Assembly (NCBI RefSeq): GCF_963675165.1
Contig: NC_087386.1
Span: 152,001 to 216,000, forward strand
DNA from: Halichondria panicea
Taxonomy: Eukaryota; Porifera; Demospongiae; Suberitida; Halichondriidae
Direction of reading: 5' to 3'
Length of the DNA stretch: 64,000 nt
Shown here: piece by piece, positions 1 to 10,934 of the stretch
How positions within the stretch are numbered: the stretch's first letter is position 1
How the letters are laid out: each line of letters begins with the position of its first letter
Program-made: the position numbers and the translations under genes
The notes under the pieces: generated by a model
Databases searched by the model: none
What the model was told of the DNA's origin: nothing
Seen by the model: the letters and a program-made list of their open reading frames with translations, nothing else

Positions 1-50
1 GTGGGCGTTCCTGATAGCCTTGTTTAATATTATTGCTTGTACATATACAG

Positions 51-417
51 GAGGGGGAGGCTACAAAGGGCAAAAAGAAAGCTGTCGGCAAGCAAGTGGT
101 GACGTATGACATCCCCACAGCACTTGGGGACAAGAAAGGTTTGACCCCTCCTTGTATATATCACCCGATTAGATGTGCCCCCTGGTACAGATGTCTCACG
201 GTGTATGCCTGCTGGCTACAGTCCGGTGTATGTAGAGGCTGCGTGGTATCAATGGTGGGAGAAACAAGGATTCTTCAAACCAGAATATGGTGTAAGTGTG
301 TGTGTGTGAGTGAGTGAGTGGTGATGCAATAGCAAGTCAGGATTGCATGGCGGAGGAGGTGTTGTTGCATCACTGTATATGTTTAGAGTCTAGGAGCGTA
401 TGCATGTTTAGAGTGGG

Positions 418-453
<36 letters not shown>

Positions 454-2844
454 GCGCTCGAGTGCTAATGAGGTAAACCCTAAGGGAACGTTCATGATCT
501 GTCTACCTCCTCCCAATGTCACTGGCAGCCTCCATCTTGGTCATGCCCTCACCTGTGCTATACAAGACTCCATTGTCAGATGGTACAGTATTTGCAACAG
601 AGAATTGCCAACAGCAAAACCACAATTAGATAATAATGTCTTAGCCTAAAGTCCTGCACCTGGTATGAGGTATACCTTACTATTATAGACGGGTAGATTA
701 TAGTTATTTCAGATTGTGCTAGAATTATATTTTGTAGAATCAAAAGTGGCCAAAATAGCTACACTAAATAATTTCCTCGACCCTGATAATGATATGAATG
801 TCTGAATTGTGGTGTTGCTGACCTAACATACCACCTCTTCTTACAGGCAGCGTATGCGTGGGTTGACTACACTCTGGAACCCAGGTACTGATCATGCTGG
901 TATAGCCACTCAAGTAGTGGTGGAGAAGAAGCTCAAGAGAGAGAAGGGATTGTCCCGTCATGATGTGGGGAGGGAAGGGTTCGTTGACGAAGTCTGGAAG
1001 TGGAAGCATGAGTGAGTGGGTGTGTGTGGGTGTGTGCTGTGTGTGAGGCCTGACGTATGCAGGAAGGGAGATCGCATCTACCATCAGTTGAGGAAGTCAG
1101 GTTGTTCTCTAGACTGGGACAGAGCTGTCTTCACTATGGACGAGGTAACCACACCCACATACCCGCCCACTCACTCTCATTACTGACTAATACAGAAATT
1201 GTCACGAGCTGTTAAAGAAAGCTTTGTGATGCTTCACGATGAGGGGATCATATACCGAAGCAACCGTCTGGTCAACTGGTCCACCCGCCTCAAGTCAGCC
1301 ATCTCTGATATTGAGGTAACTAACTAATAGCCCCGTCTGTGTGTGGTGTGTGTTTAGTGGACCCCCGCCCACACAGGTGGACAAGATGGAACTGAGTGGG
1401 CGTACATTATTAGCTGTTCCTGGATATGATCAGAAGATTGAATTTGGTGTCCTCGTCTCATTTGCTTATCCTGTCATCGGATTGGATGCTGAGATTGTCG
1501 TGGCAACCACTCGTATTGAGACCATGCTTGGAGACACTGCCGTTGCTGTACATCCCCATGACGATCGTTACAAGCATCTGGTTGGTCGGAAGCTAGCGCA
1601 TCCATTCTGTGATCGAGAGTTGGTGGTTGTGGCTGATGAGATGGTGGAGATTGGGTTTGGTACTGGAGCAGTTAAGATCACCCCAGCACATGATCACAAT
1701 GATTACGAGTGTGGCAAGAGGCACAGTCTACCCTTCGTGCAGATGATCGATGATGATGGCAACATCACTGACGTCTGTGAGCAGTTCAAGGTGAGCACAA
1801 CTATCACTGTATATAGCAGGAATGTTCTTTGTGTAAGCGTGTGTTTCACTAACTGTCCATCATTGTCGTCCAGGGCATGAAGAGATTCCTGGGACGTACT
1901 GCCATCCTAGAAGCTGTGAAGGAGAAGGGCTTGTACAGAGGTACACAAGAACATGCTATGGTGGTCCCTGTGTGCAGTAGGAGCAAGGACATTGTGGAGC
2001 CACTCATTAAGCCTCAGTGGTATGTCAACTGTGACGAGATGGCAGCCAGCGCTGTACAGGTAAGCACTGTCCTAGGCTAGAGTGGCTACATGTGCAGTTA
2101 TGGTCCAAATTCAACGATTAATTTTTAAGATTTTCTGAAAGCTTAGAAGTTTAAATGGTATACTCAAATCCCAAATTTGGAATAGGCCATAATTTCCTAT
2201 TTTCGGGAAAAGACCACATGCATGAAAATAGGCTTCTCTCTAAGCTTTCAGGAAGTGGTATACCTGGTGTCTTATTCACTACAGGCTGTGCGCAGTGGTG
2301 AACTGAAGCTCATTCCAAAGATGCATGATCGGACATGGTACTCATGGCTGGAGAACTCTCGTGATTGGTGCATATCACGACAGCTCTGGTGGGGTCATCG
2401 TATCCCAGCGTACTTTGTCACCTTTACTGACCCCTCTCTGCCCACTGGAGATGTGAGTACTTAGCTCTCCCTGTGTATGTGTGTTATGATTCTCCCCACC
2501 TCCTGCAGCCTAATGAAGGCTCTCACTGGATAAGGTAAGGCAGTCTCCCCCCCCCCCACACACACACACACTCAGATTTTATCATTTTCTGAAAGAGGCC
2601 AAATAATGGCCCCAACGAAATTTAGAATCGTTTGAAAGATACCATAACTAGCCATTGACCCCACTGACCCCTCTGTACAGTGGTCGCACTGAAGAGGAGG
2701 CTCTGAGCAAAGCTGCTATCAAGTTCAATGTACACAAGGACAAGATTATCCTTCAGCAAGGTACCATCCAGCCACACACGCCCACACACACACACATCAC
2801 TGTACTCCCCCTTGTGTCTTCTGTAATTGCTGGTCTCACACATG

Positions 2845-2890
<46 letters not shown>

Positions 2891-3946
2891 TGAGGATGTG
2901 CTGGATACCTGGTATTCATCTGGTCTATTCCCATTCTCCATATTTGGATGGCCTGATCAAACTCCAGACCTCAAGACATTTTATCCCAACCAGCTCCTCG
3001 AGACAGGACATGATATCTTGTTCTTCTGGGTGGCTAGAATGGTGTTCTTTGGTCAGAAGCTGATGGGAGAGCTGCCCTTTTCTGAGGTGTACCTCCATGC
3101 CATGGTGAGGGATGCTCATGGTCGCAAGATGAGCAAGAGTCTCGGTAATGTCATCGACCCTCTAGATGTCGTGCAAGGAATATCATTGGAGGTACTATAT
3201 TAATATGACTGTGTTTTTCTTCCCCAAGTTTATCCAGCTTGTAGGGCCTGCACCAACGGCTAGCTGAGAGCAATCTTGATCCCAAGGAGATTGACCGCGC
3301 CAAACAAGGACAGGTAGTTCACTGTGACACAGAGTATAGCATCTCTGTCTGTCTCTCCCTCTAGAAAGCAGACTACCCTGATGGCATACCGGAGTGTGGT
3401 ACTGATGCCATGAGGTTTGCCCTGTGTGCCTACACTGCTCAGGGGAGGGACATCAACCTGGATGTCAACAGAGTCGTGGGATACAGGCACTTCTGTAACA
3501 AGCTCTGGAATGCTGTCAAGTTCTCCATTGAGAATGCACTGGGATCAGACTACCAACCAAAACCATCCTCTCAGGTATATGTCAGTCTGTACTCTATTTT
3601 CTCGTACTGGTGACAATCCAATTTGCCCCAGATTAGGTAGATTAGGTTTTGTATTCATTTTAAATTATCAGAAGTGGCCAAAATATTCAACTACACTAAA
3701 TAAAACCCTCCAGCTCAGTGGAGATGAGTCTCCTATGGACAAGTGGATTCTGAGCAGACTGGCTATGGCTGTACAAGAGTGCAACACTGGCTTCAAGGAC
3801 TACAACTTCCCACAATCCACCACTGCCCTGTTCAACTTCTGGCTGTATGAGTTGTGTGATGTGTACTTGGAGGTTATCAAGCCTGTCGTGTATGGCAGTC
3901 AAGAGGGACCCAAGGCTGCAGCCAGAGCTACTCTGTATCCCACCCA

Positions 3947-3994
<48 letters not shown>

Positions 3995-5438
3995 CCCCTC
4001 CCCATGTGCCCCCCTTGACCACGCCCCCTCAGATACACGTGTCTGGAAACAGCTTTGAGACTCATTAGTCCAATCATGCCATTCCTCTCAGAGGAGCTCT
4101 GGCAGAGGTTGCCACGACGACCCGGAGACACCACACCCTCTGTAACTGTAGCAGAATACCCTGAACAAGTGAGTCCTGCTCTATTAGTCGCCATGGTGAT
4201 GACACGCCCCCTTTACAGGCTCCCACTGGCCGAGAGGAGAGTCTAGATGCTCGTGTTGGGCTCATGCAAGAGGTGGTTAGGGTCATAAGGTCACTCAAAC
4301 AAGACTACCTACCACCCAAGGCTAGGCCAGAAGGTGAGCACACTCCATGCATCCAGGTATATTACTAAACCTCCTTGTTTCTATAATTATTGTGTTCAGA
4401 TTGGTCAATTTCAAGCTAATTGTATATACAGTGGATTGCAGTTAGTGGATTGCAGTTTGTGGCTTAGTAGTTAGGGTGGTGGCTTCGTAGATCATATGAT
4501 AGATAAGGCGTGGGTTCAATTCCCTCTTGGGGGACTTTTCTTCATTTCTTTACAAATCAATAAGTAATTTCCCTAACTTTTGAATACATCATACTCCTGT
4601 AAAGTACATAATCAAGTTGGGGCGTCGCCGGTTTCTGTGAAACGAAGTTTCACGGAAACTGGGCGATGACCCAACTTTCCCTTTTTGGTTCTGTCCTTTT
4701 TCTTCTCAGATCTGTGCTAGACTTGTGGCCGAAATAACTATGCTAAATATAATTTCCCCTTTCAGTTTTGGCCCTGGTTAATGATAATATTATTCATATC
4801 TAACAATCTAAATTGTAGTTTTGCTGTTTGGCAATTCTCTGTTGCAAGTGCACTACAATCCACTAAGCTCTCAGAGTTACCTTTCCAATGGTGTGCGTAC
4901 ATGTACTGATGGGTACAACACTAACGTTCCTCTGCAGTGTATCTTGTGTGCAAGAACGCAGAGACAAAGGAAACATTGGGAGAATTTGTTGATTTTATTC
5001 AAACGCTGAGTCATGTGGGTATGGTCCACTTGACCTTTGACCCTGCTCCTAACGGCTGCACCATGGCAACAGTGGGTAGTAGCTGTGAGGCCCACCTCCT
5101 CCTCAAGGGAATGGTGGACGTGGGGAAGGAGGTAGCAAAGATCGAGGGGAAGATTGGGAAACTGGACAGTCAATTGGAGAAACTCATGAAAGCCATGAGC
5201 ATTGCCAACTATCAGGAGAAGGTCAGTCAGTATATATGTGTGTACTGTATATGTGTGTAATGTGCATTCAATAGCTCTCAGAATTACCTCTCCATGCTAG
5301 GCTGATATATACCTCTGTTGAACCTAGGTACCTATTGAGGTTAAGGATGCGAACAAAGACAGGATGGCCTCCTTGGAACAAGAGAAGTCACTTCTGGAGA
5401 GTGCATTGACACAGTTGGGAAATATTGAACAGAACTAA
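51..5438 (+). CDS. VARS1: Valyl-tRNA synthetase, cytosolic type (5' end missing)
   Basis: Charges tRNA-Val in the cytosol. I read 19 exons: 51-138, 191-292, 455-582, 847-1011, 1063-1144, 1196-1315, 1377-1790, 1874-2059, 2285-2452, 2511-2534, 2681-2760, 2890-3191, 3245-3313, 3365-3573, 3714-3934, 4033-4168, 4219-4333, 4938-5221 and 5329-5438. The class I HIGH signature is HLGH in [16 protein letters not shown] (exon 3). The second signature is KMSKS in [14 protein letters not shown] (exon 12). The editing (CP1) domain spans exons 7-11, and the tRNA-binding [12 protein letters not shown] block is in exon 9. The anticodon-binding region and a C-terminal coiled coil ([15 protein letters not shown]) close the protein. 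The first exon, rich in GKKK, matches the linker before the catalytic core of animal VARS1. The N-terminal GST-like extension, if present, lies outside the window. ABCF1 begins 242 bp downstream on the same strand. Confidence 0.96.
587..830. mobile_element. Short inverted-repeat element (MITE-2 family) in VARS intron 3
   Basis: The left part reads TTGCAACAGAGAATTGCCAA followed by CAGCAAAACCACAATTAGAT, and the right part ends near GAATTGTGGTGTTGCTG. These arms are reverse complements of each other and match the ends of the fuller copy at 29752-30025. There is no coding capacity. I interpret it as a non-autonomous DNA element, and its autonomous partner is not visible. Confidence 0.6.
2099..2262. 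mobile_element. MITE-1 family fragment in a VARS intron
   Basis: Carries the family landmarks: GATTTTCTGAAAGCTTAGAA near one end, AAATGGTATACTCAAATCCC, a block like GGCCATAATTTCCTATTTTC, and TCTCTAAGCTTTCAGGAAG at the other end. The two AAGCTT blocks are inverted relative to each other. The same family recurs in introns throughout the window (see 37958-38288 for the fullest copy). A further short fragment lies at about 2574-2652. Confidence 0.6.
4405..4868. mobile_element. Composite element: MITE-2 arms around a tRNA-like insertion, VARS intron 17
   Basis: The right arm, ending in TTGCAAGTGCACTACAATCC, matches MITE-2. Inside, positions about 4460-4535 read like a tRNA-derived head: TAGTTAGGGTGGTGGCTTC resembles an A box region, and GGGTTCAATTCCC resembles a B box. 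An unrelated palindrome follows at about 4620-4672 (GTTTCTGTGAAACGAAGTTT and its inverse). The segment AACTTTCCCTTTTTGGTTCT is shared with the copy at 29752-30025. I read this as a SINE-like insertion within or beside a MITE, not as a working tRNA gene. Confidence 0.5.
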
Positions 5439-5679
5439 AGAGTCTAGTAGAATTGGAACAGATGATGTATTACAGTACAGTAGTACCTGTGCATGAGTTG
5501 CATGGGCTCATATTTTTGATCATTAGTTAGTTATTGCACCATGGGTTAGTTATAAAGACGACCTTTCCAATAGATTGCTCTATCAAGGACCTTTACCAGG
5601 ATTTCAACACATTGCATGTGTACAGTACAGTATACAGTACAGAGCAACGGTAGCTAGCTACTATACTCAAGACGAAGCA

Positions 5680-8332
5680 ATGGGAGGCAAGAAGAAGCGA
5701 GGAGCTAAAGCGAAGGCGCCACCTAAAGACTACAGTGATATGTTAAACCCTCCAGAGAGCAAGGAGGATTATGTGGAGGAACTAGAAGATTTAGAGTTGT
5801 CTGATGACAAGACTGACCAGGCTCTAGTGACACACCAACCGCCTGCACAAGAAGAGGAGATAGCCACTCCAGTAGCAGCATCACTTCAAGTAAGTGCCAT
5901 CACTCACTATAAGCACTGCTGCTATATAAGCACAGGCACTATAATTATAAGCACCCATCACAACTCCTAGGAGCCGGCAGACGAGGATGCAGGAGCAATA
6001 GGGTCGGTGGGTGCGACTGGTCCACTAGATGATGGTGATGAGGTACCAAAAGAAAAGAAAATGACAAGAAAAGAACTGAAGAAGCTCAAGAAGAAAGTAT
6101 GTGTGTATAATGGTGATACCTTGATGCTACCATCCCACCATAGGAGGAGTTTGATCGTAGAATGGCAGCAGAGGAGGCCACCTCTCAGTTCTCAGTGTCC
6201 CAGCGTGAGGCGAGGCAGAGAGACGCTCTCCTGGTCAGCACAACAGATATTAAGGTCGAGAAGTTCTCTATATCAGCTGCTGGCAAGACACTGTTCAGTA
6301 ACGCTGACCTACTCATCACTGCTGGCAGGAGATATGGACTAGTAGGGCCAAATGGGTTAGTGATGGTACATCTAGTTGTATTTTGTGTGTTCAGATTCTG
6401 TCTACATTCAATAGCTCTCAGAATTACCTTACCAATGGTGTGCTTGGATAGCTATGGTTGTGTGTGTGTGTGTGCAGGATGGGCAAGACAACACTGCTCA
6501 ACCACATCGCTGAGCGTAAACTGACCATCCCCCCCAACATAGACGTGCTTCTGTGTGAGCAGGAAGTGGTGGCCAATGACACTCCAGCATTCAATGCTGT
6601 CCTCAATGCTGACAAGAAGCGACTTGCTCTCCTACAGGAGGAGAAAGATCTAATGGCAGCAGGAGAGGCCGGGGATGATTCAGGCTCAGATAGACTGCAG
6701 CAGGTTTGTATCATTATTAGACTGTTGTTCCTAATCCAATCCCACACAGGTTCATGTAGAGCTGGATGCTATTGGAGCGTACTCTGCTGAGGCACGTGCT
6801 CGACGTATACTAGCTGGCCTTGGGTTCACTGTGGAGATGCAAGCACGAGCCACACGCAAGTTCTCAGGAGGTTGGAGAATGAGGGTCTCTTTAGCAAGGT
6901 AGGGTGTGTGTGTCACTTGTACATGTATTTACCGCTGGGTCCCCTCCATGTTTAGCTAGAGTCAGCTCTGTAACTATAGTTCTGATGGTCCAAATTCAAC
7001 TGATTTTCTGAAAGTTTAGTTGGAGCTCTTTCAGATGGTATACTCAAATCACAAATTTGGAACGGGTCATAGTTAATTTTGGAAAAGACATCTATGGTAT
7101 TTGATCAAAAATAGACCTTTAATTTTAACACATCATCTGAATCTCTCTAAGCTTTCAGAAAATCATGTATCTTGGACCAACGGAACTAAAGTTATGGCCG
7201 TTCATGCTGTGTGTATCTACAGGGCTTTGTTCATGGAGCCCACTCTGCTCATGTTGGATGAGCCGACTAACCATCTAGACCTCAATGCAGTCATCTGGTT
7301 GGACAGGTAGAGCCTCGCCACACATATTAGCCACACCCACTAACCACACCCACTATAGCTATCTGCAGAGCTGGAAGAAGACATTGTTAGTGGTCTCTCA
7401 TGACCAGAACTTCCTCAATGATGTGTGTACTGATGTCATGCATCTTGGTATGTGTGTGTGGTTGTGTGGTGCACTCTGGTATTGATATTCCCTTCCTGTG
7501 CAGACAATCAGAAGCTATCCTACTATCGTGGCAACTACAGTGAGTGTGTGTGTGTGTGTGTGGGCGTGCATGTGTGGTGGGTGTGTGATCTATGGTTTGT
7601 GTAGATGCCTTCAAGAAGATGTATGGGCAGAAGTTCAAGGAAATGGAGAAAGCGTATGACAAACAAGAGAAGATGTTGAAGAGCCTCAAAGCTCATGGAA
7701 AGTCTAAGATATCTGCTGTGAGTGAACACTCTAGTGTAGCCAGGTTCCAATGCTCTGTCTCACTGTGTACAGGAAGCTACCACTAAAGATGTCCAAACCA
7801 AGAAGAAGAAAGTGACTGGAAAGGTGAGAGACAGTTGTTGCTTTGTACAGCATATTATTATTACTGTCATGACAGAGGGCAGTTGTTGAGGAAGAAGATG
7901 ATGGTCCAGTAGAGCTGCTCAGTAAACCCAGGGAGTATCAGGTCAAGTTCTCCTTCCCCAACCCCCCTCCCCTCAACCCCCCCATACTAGGGGCCTATGG
8001 TGGGCACACACTCACACACACACACACTCACACACTCACACACACACACACACACTCACACACACACACTCACACACTCACACACACACTGTGACATTAT
8101 ATTTACATGCAGATGTCAAGTTTGGCTACCCTACTCAACCAACTTTGTTCACTTCCCTCAACTTTGGAATCAGCATGGACACAAGAGGTGAGCCCCACCC
8201 CCTCACTGTGTGTGTGTGTGTACTGCCCCCTCACTCTGTGTGTGTATAGTGGCTGTGGTGGGACCAAATGGTGTGGGCAAGTCAACATTTCTCAACCTCC
8301 TCATTGGACGACTAGATCCAGTGAGTACCACA

Positions 8333-8367
<35 letters not shown>

Positions 8368-9233
8368 ACACACACACACACCCACACACTAGCACTAGTC
8401 ATGTGATTATCGTGCCATCTCTTGCAGTTGGATGGAGAGGTGAGAAGAAACCACAGACTGCGTATTGGAGTGTATAACCAGCATGCTGCAGATCAGCTGG
8501 AGCTAGCAGAGTCACCCTCCGAGTACCTCATGGTCAGTATCATATGTAGGGTTGTAGTACCTCATGGTCAGTATCGTATGTAGGGTTGTAGTACCTCGTG
8601 GTCAGTGTACCTCGTGGTCAGTGTACCTCGTGGTCAGTGTACCTCATGGTCAGTGTACCTCGTGGTCAGTGTACCTCGTGGTCAGTGTACATGTTGCAGC
8701 CCGTACTTTTTGTTTAGGATTGATAGCTCTCAGAATCACCTTGCCAACGGTGTGCTTAGATACAAGTTCTGTAATTAGTAAATCCACCAAAAGCAAAGAC
8801 TGGGGTTTATTAGTGATTGTGTTTCTGTAGCGGAAGTTCAATGTGCCCTACCAGCTCTCCCGGAAGACTCTTGGTCGCTATGGGTTACCAGGACACGCCC
8901 ATACCATCAAGATACGAGATCTGTCAGGAGGTCAGAAAGCTCGAGTTGTGTTTGCTGAGCTGGCACTGATGGAACCTGACATCCTTATCCTAGTCAGTTG
9001 TACCTAATCATACTACATGTGCCGTATATATAATGGGAAGATTTGGTGAGTGTTTTAATTTGGCAATTTGCCGAAGATTACTAAAACCATCAAATTAAAG
9101 TATTCTAGTGGACGTTACGTTGTTATTATTGCAGGATGAGCCTACAAACAATTTGGACATTGAATCCATTGATGCTCTAGCAGAAGCCATCAATGAATTC
9201 ACTGGAGGTAATCCACCACCCACACACACACTC

Positions 9234-9264
<31 letters not shown>

Positions 9265-9433
9265 CACCCACACACACACAGGTGTTATCTTGGTGAGTCA
9301 CGATGCTCGGCTGATCCAGGAGACGTCATGTCAGCTGTGGGTAATTGAGGAGGCAACAATCAACGAAATAGATGGTGACTTTGATGACTACAAGAAGGAG
9401 GTCCTCCAATCACTGGGAGAGCTGGTGGAATGA
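5680..9433 (+). CDS. ABCF1: ABC-F protein ABCF1 (ABC50), translation factor
   Basis: A ribosome-associated ABC ATPase without membrane segments, which in animals works with eIF2 in initiation. Seventeen exons: 5680-5889, 5971-6096, 6144-6355, 6478-6703, 6750-6898, 7223-7306, 7359-7447, 7504-7539, 7605-7717, 7773-7823, 7876-7999, 8113-8187, 8250-8320, 8428-8532, 8831-8992, 9135-9207 and 9281-9433. The N-terminus is Lys/acid rich ([16 protein letters not shown]), as in ABCF1. NBD1 has Walker A GPNGMGKTT (split across exons 3/4), signature [13 protein letters not shown], Walker [14 protein letters not shown] and SHDQ. NBD2 has [34 protein letters not shown] and SHDAR. The C-terminus ([16 protein letters not shown]) matches ABCF1 rather than ABCF2 or ABCF3. 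The start is the first ATG of the open first exon. The donor of exon 14 is amplified (see 8521-8700). Confidence 0.96.
6983..7203. mobile_element. MITE-1 family copy in an ABCF1 intron
   Basis: Begins TTCTGATGGTCCAAATTCAA and ends GACCAACGGAACTAAAGTTA TGGCCGTT, which is the inverted form of the usual family start. The inner AAGTTTAG/CTAAGCTTTCAGAAAATC arms are also inverted. It fills most of the intron between exons 6898 and 7223. Confidence 0.65.
8521..8700 (+). repeat. Tandem array of the ABCF1 exon-14 donor (TACCTCATG|GTCAGT)
   Basis: The exon at 8428-8532 ends TACCTCATG and its donor is GTCAGT. That junction is repeated about eight more times downstream. One further long unit contains CATATGTAGGGTTGTAG. 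Units of about 17 bp then follow, reading TACCTCGTGGTCAGTG or close variants. Every copy therefore holds exon-end sequence plus a possible 5' splice site. Confidence 0.8.
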
Positions 9434-9827
9434 ACACTCAATCAACACACACACTCTCTCATTATTATGGACAATGGACAATCAATTTATTAATTATGGA
9501 CAATTTACTTTCTTAAGTTATTATCGTGACGTGTCTGCTTGTGCATAACGTGTTGCCATTAATTAACTTGTTACAAGTCTTTAAAGATGTCAAAAAACTT
9601 TGCTTAAATGTACACAGTGCATAATACAACATCTTCTGCATAAACCAGTAGTTATATATAACAGAATATTTATGCTATCTCTTCTGGGTCTTGTCATTGA
9701 CAGTTTCATTAGTTCTTTGCTGTCTAATTCTCTGCAGCTCCTCTGGACTGACACTGAAGAAGTTGTTCCATCTCTTGTCTCTCCAATCACGTATCTGTAT
9801 AATATAGGAGAATATTCATCACAGCAA

Positions 9828-10480
9828 TACAAGGGGGTCACACAGTACACACACCGCCCACACCACACACAGCAATACAAGGGGGTCTCACAGTACACAC
9901 CGCCCACACCACACACAGCAATACAAGGGGGTCTCACAGTACACACACCGCCCACACCACACACAGCAATACAAGGGGGTCTCACAGTACACACCGCCCA
10001 CACCACACACAGCAATACAAGGGGGTCTCACAGTACACACCGCCCACACCACACACATGCAGCAATACAAGGGGGTCACACAGTACACACACCGCCCACA
10101 CCACACACATGCAGCAATACAAGGGGGTCACACAGTACACACACCGCCCACACCACACACATGCAGCAATACAAGGGGGTCACACAGTACACACACCGCC
10201 CACACCACACACATGCAGCAATACAAGGGGGTCACACAGTACACACACTGCCCACACCACACACATGCAGCAATACAAGGGGGTCTCACAGTACACACTG
10301 CCCACACCACACCACACCACACACAGCAATACAAGGGGGTCACACAGTACACACACACACCTCCCACACCACACCACACACAGCAATACAAGGGGGGACA
10401 CACACACCTCCCACACCACACCACACACAGCAATACAAGGGGGGGCACACACACCGCCCACATCACACCACACACGGCGT
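9828..10480. repeat. Minisatellite of about 50 bp units, about 14 copies
   Basis: Units read approximately AGCAATACAAGGGGGTCACA followed by CAGTACACACACCGCCCACA CCACACACATGC. They vary in length because ATGC or CAC blocks are gained or lost. The array lies between the 3' end of ABCF1 and the 3' end of the minus-strand ORF at 10514. Open frames run through it in several directions only because units lack stops. I do not treat them as genes. Between 9434 and 9828 I see no gene. Confidence 0.85.
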
Positions 10481-10513
10481 ACCTTTGTGAAACAGTGCGG
10501 CTTCTCCCCAAAG

Positions 10514-10876
10514 TTATGACGAAAGACCATATAATAGACAATACCTACAATGGACACAATCAACCAAGCATACAGCTAGTACAATGAGCACACCTAAACC
10601 AACTGCCCAACTGAACAATCTGAAGTGTTTCTGATGGTCTCCAAATATCAATGGCTTCATGAGCTCTGTCACCTCTCCACTGGTCAGCTTAGAGACAGGC
10701 TTCATAGAGAAGCTTTCTTTAGTAGCCTTCTTAGGCATCCAGTCCTGTGTCCTGTGTAATAGCTCAGGGATAAATAGCTCAAGAGGAGATGTCAATGCTA
10801 AATAAACTCTGGCTAATAAATACACTGTGATGTGGTAAGGGTCGTCATGTTTATATCTGCAATATGGTAAAGCCAT
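10514..10876 (-). CDS. Unrecognised 120-residue protein with one membrane segment
   Basis: A single open exon starting at an ATG (MALPYCRYKHDDPYHITVYL) and ending in LYGLSS. The middle is charged (DWMPKKATKESFSMKPVSKL). Near residues 87-106 there is a clear hydrophobic stretch (FSWAVGLGVLIVLAVCLVDC), probably a single transmembrane helix close to the C-terminus as in tail-anchored proteins. I do not recognise the family. It lies only 58 bp from the divergent gene at 10935, which suggests a shared promoter, and its 3' end abuts the minisatellite. It could instead be one exon of a larger gene. Confidence 0.5.
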   Translation of the reverse strand: MALPYCRYKHDDPYHITVYLLARVYLALTSPLELFIPELLHRTQDWMPKKATKESFSMKPVSKLTSGEVTELMKPLIFGDHQKHFRLFSWAVGLGVLIVLAVCLVDCVHCRYCLLYGLSS

Positions 10877-10934
10877 GCGTAGTAAACTCTATGTTTTGAT
10901 GTTTTTACTTTGCTAGTGTGTTACTGAAGACAGT

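Larger units (their letters stand above)
4868..8765. repeat. Short dispersed intronic motif, four copies
   Basis: A motif of about 40 bp close to ATTCAATAGCTCTCAGAATT followed by ACCTTACCAATGGTGTGCTT occurs near 4868-4905, 5265-5305, 6405-6446 and 8722-8762. These are in introns of VARS and ABCF1, often within 100-200 bp upstream of an acceptor. The coordinates given span all four copies. I do not recognise the element. It could be a fragment of a larger dispersed repeat. Confidence 0.5.

Noticed and set aside
4460-4535. Possible tRNA gene
   Set aside because: A/B-box-like strings are present, but I could not draw a proper acceptor stem and anticodon arm. It is embedded in repeat sequence, so it is treated as SINE-like.
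9600-10590. Several long open frames (up to about 300 residues) rich in His, Thr and Tyr
   Set aside because: They are translations of the roughly 50-bp minisatellite in all registers and have no codon or domain signal.
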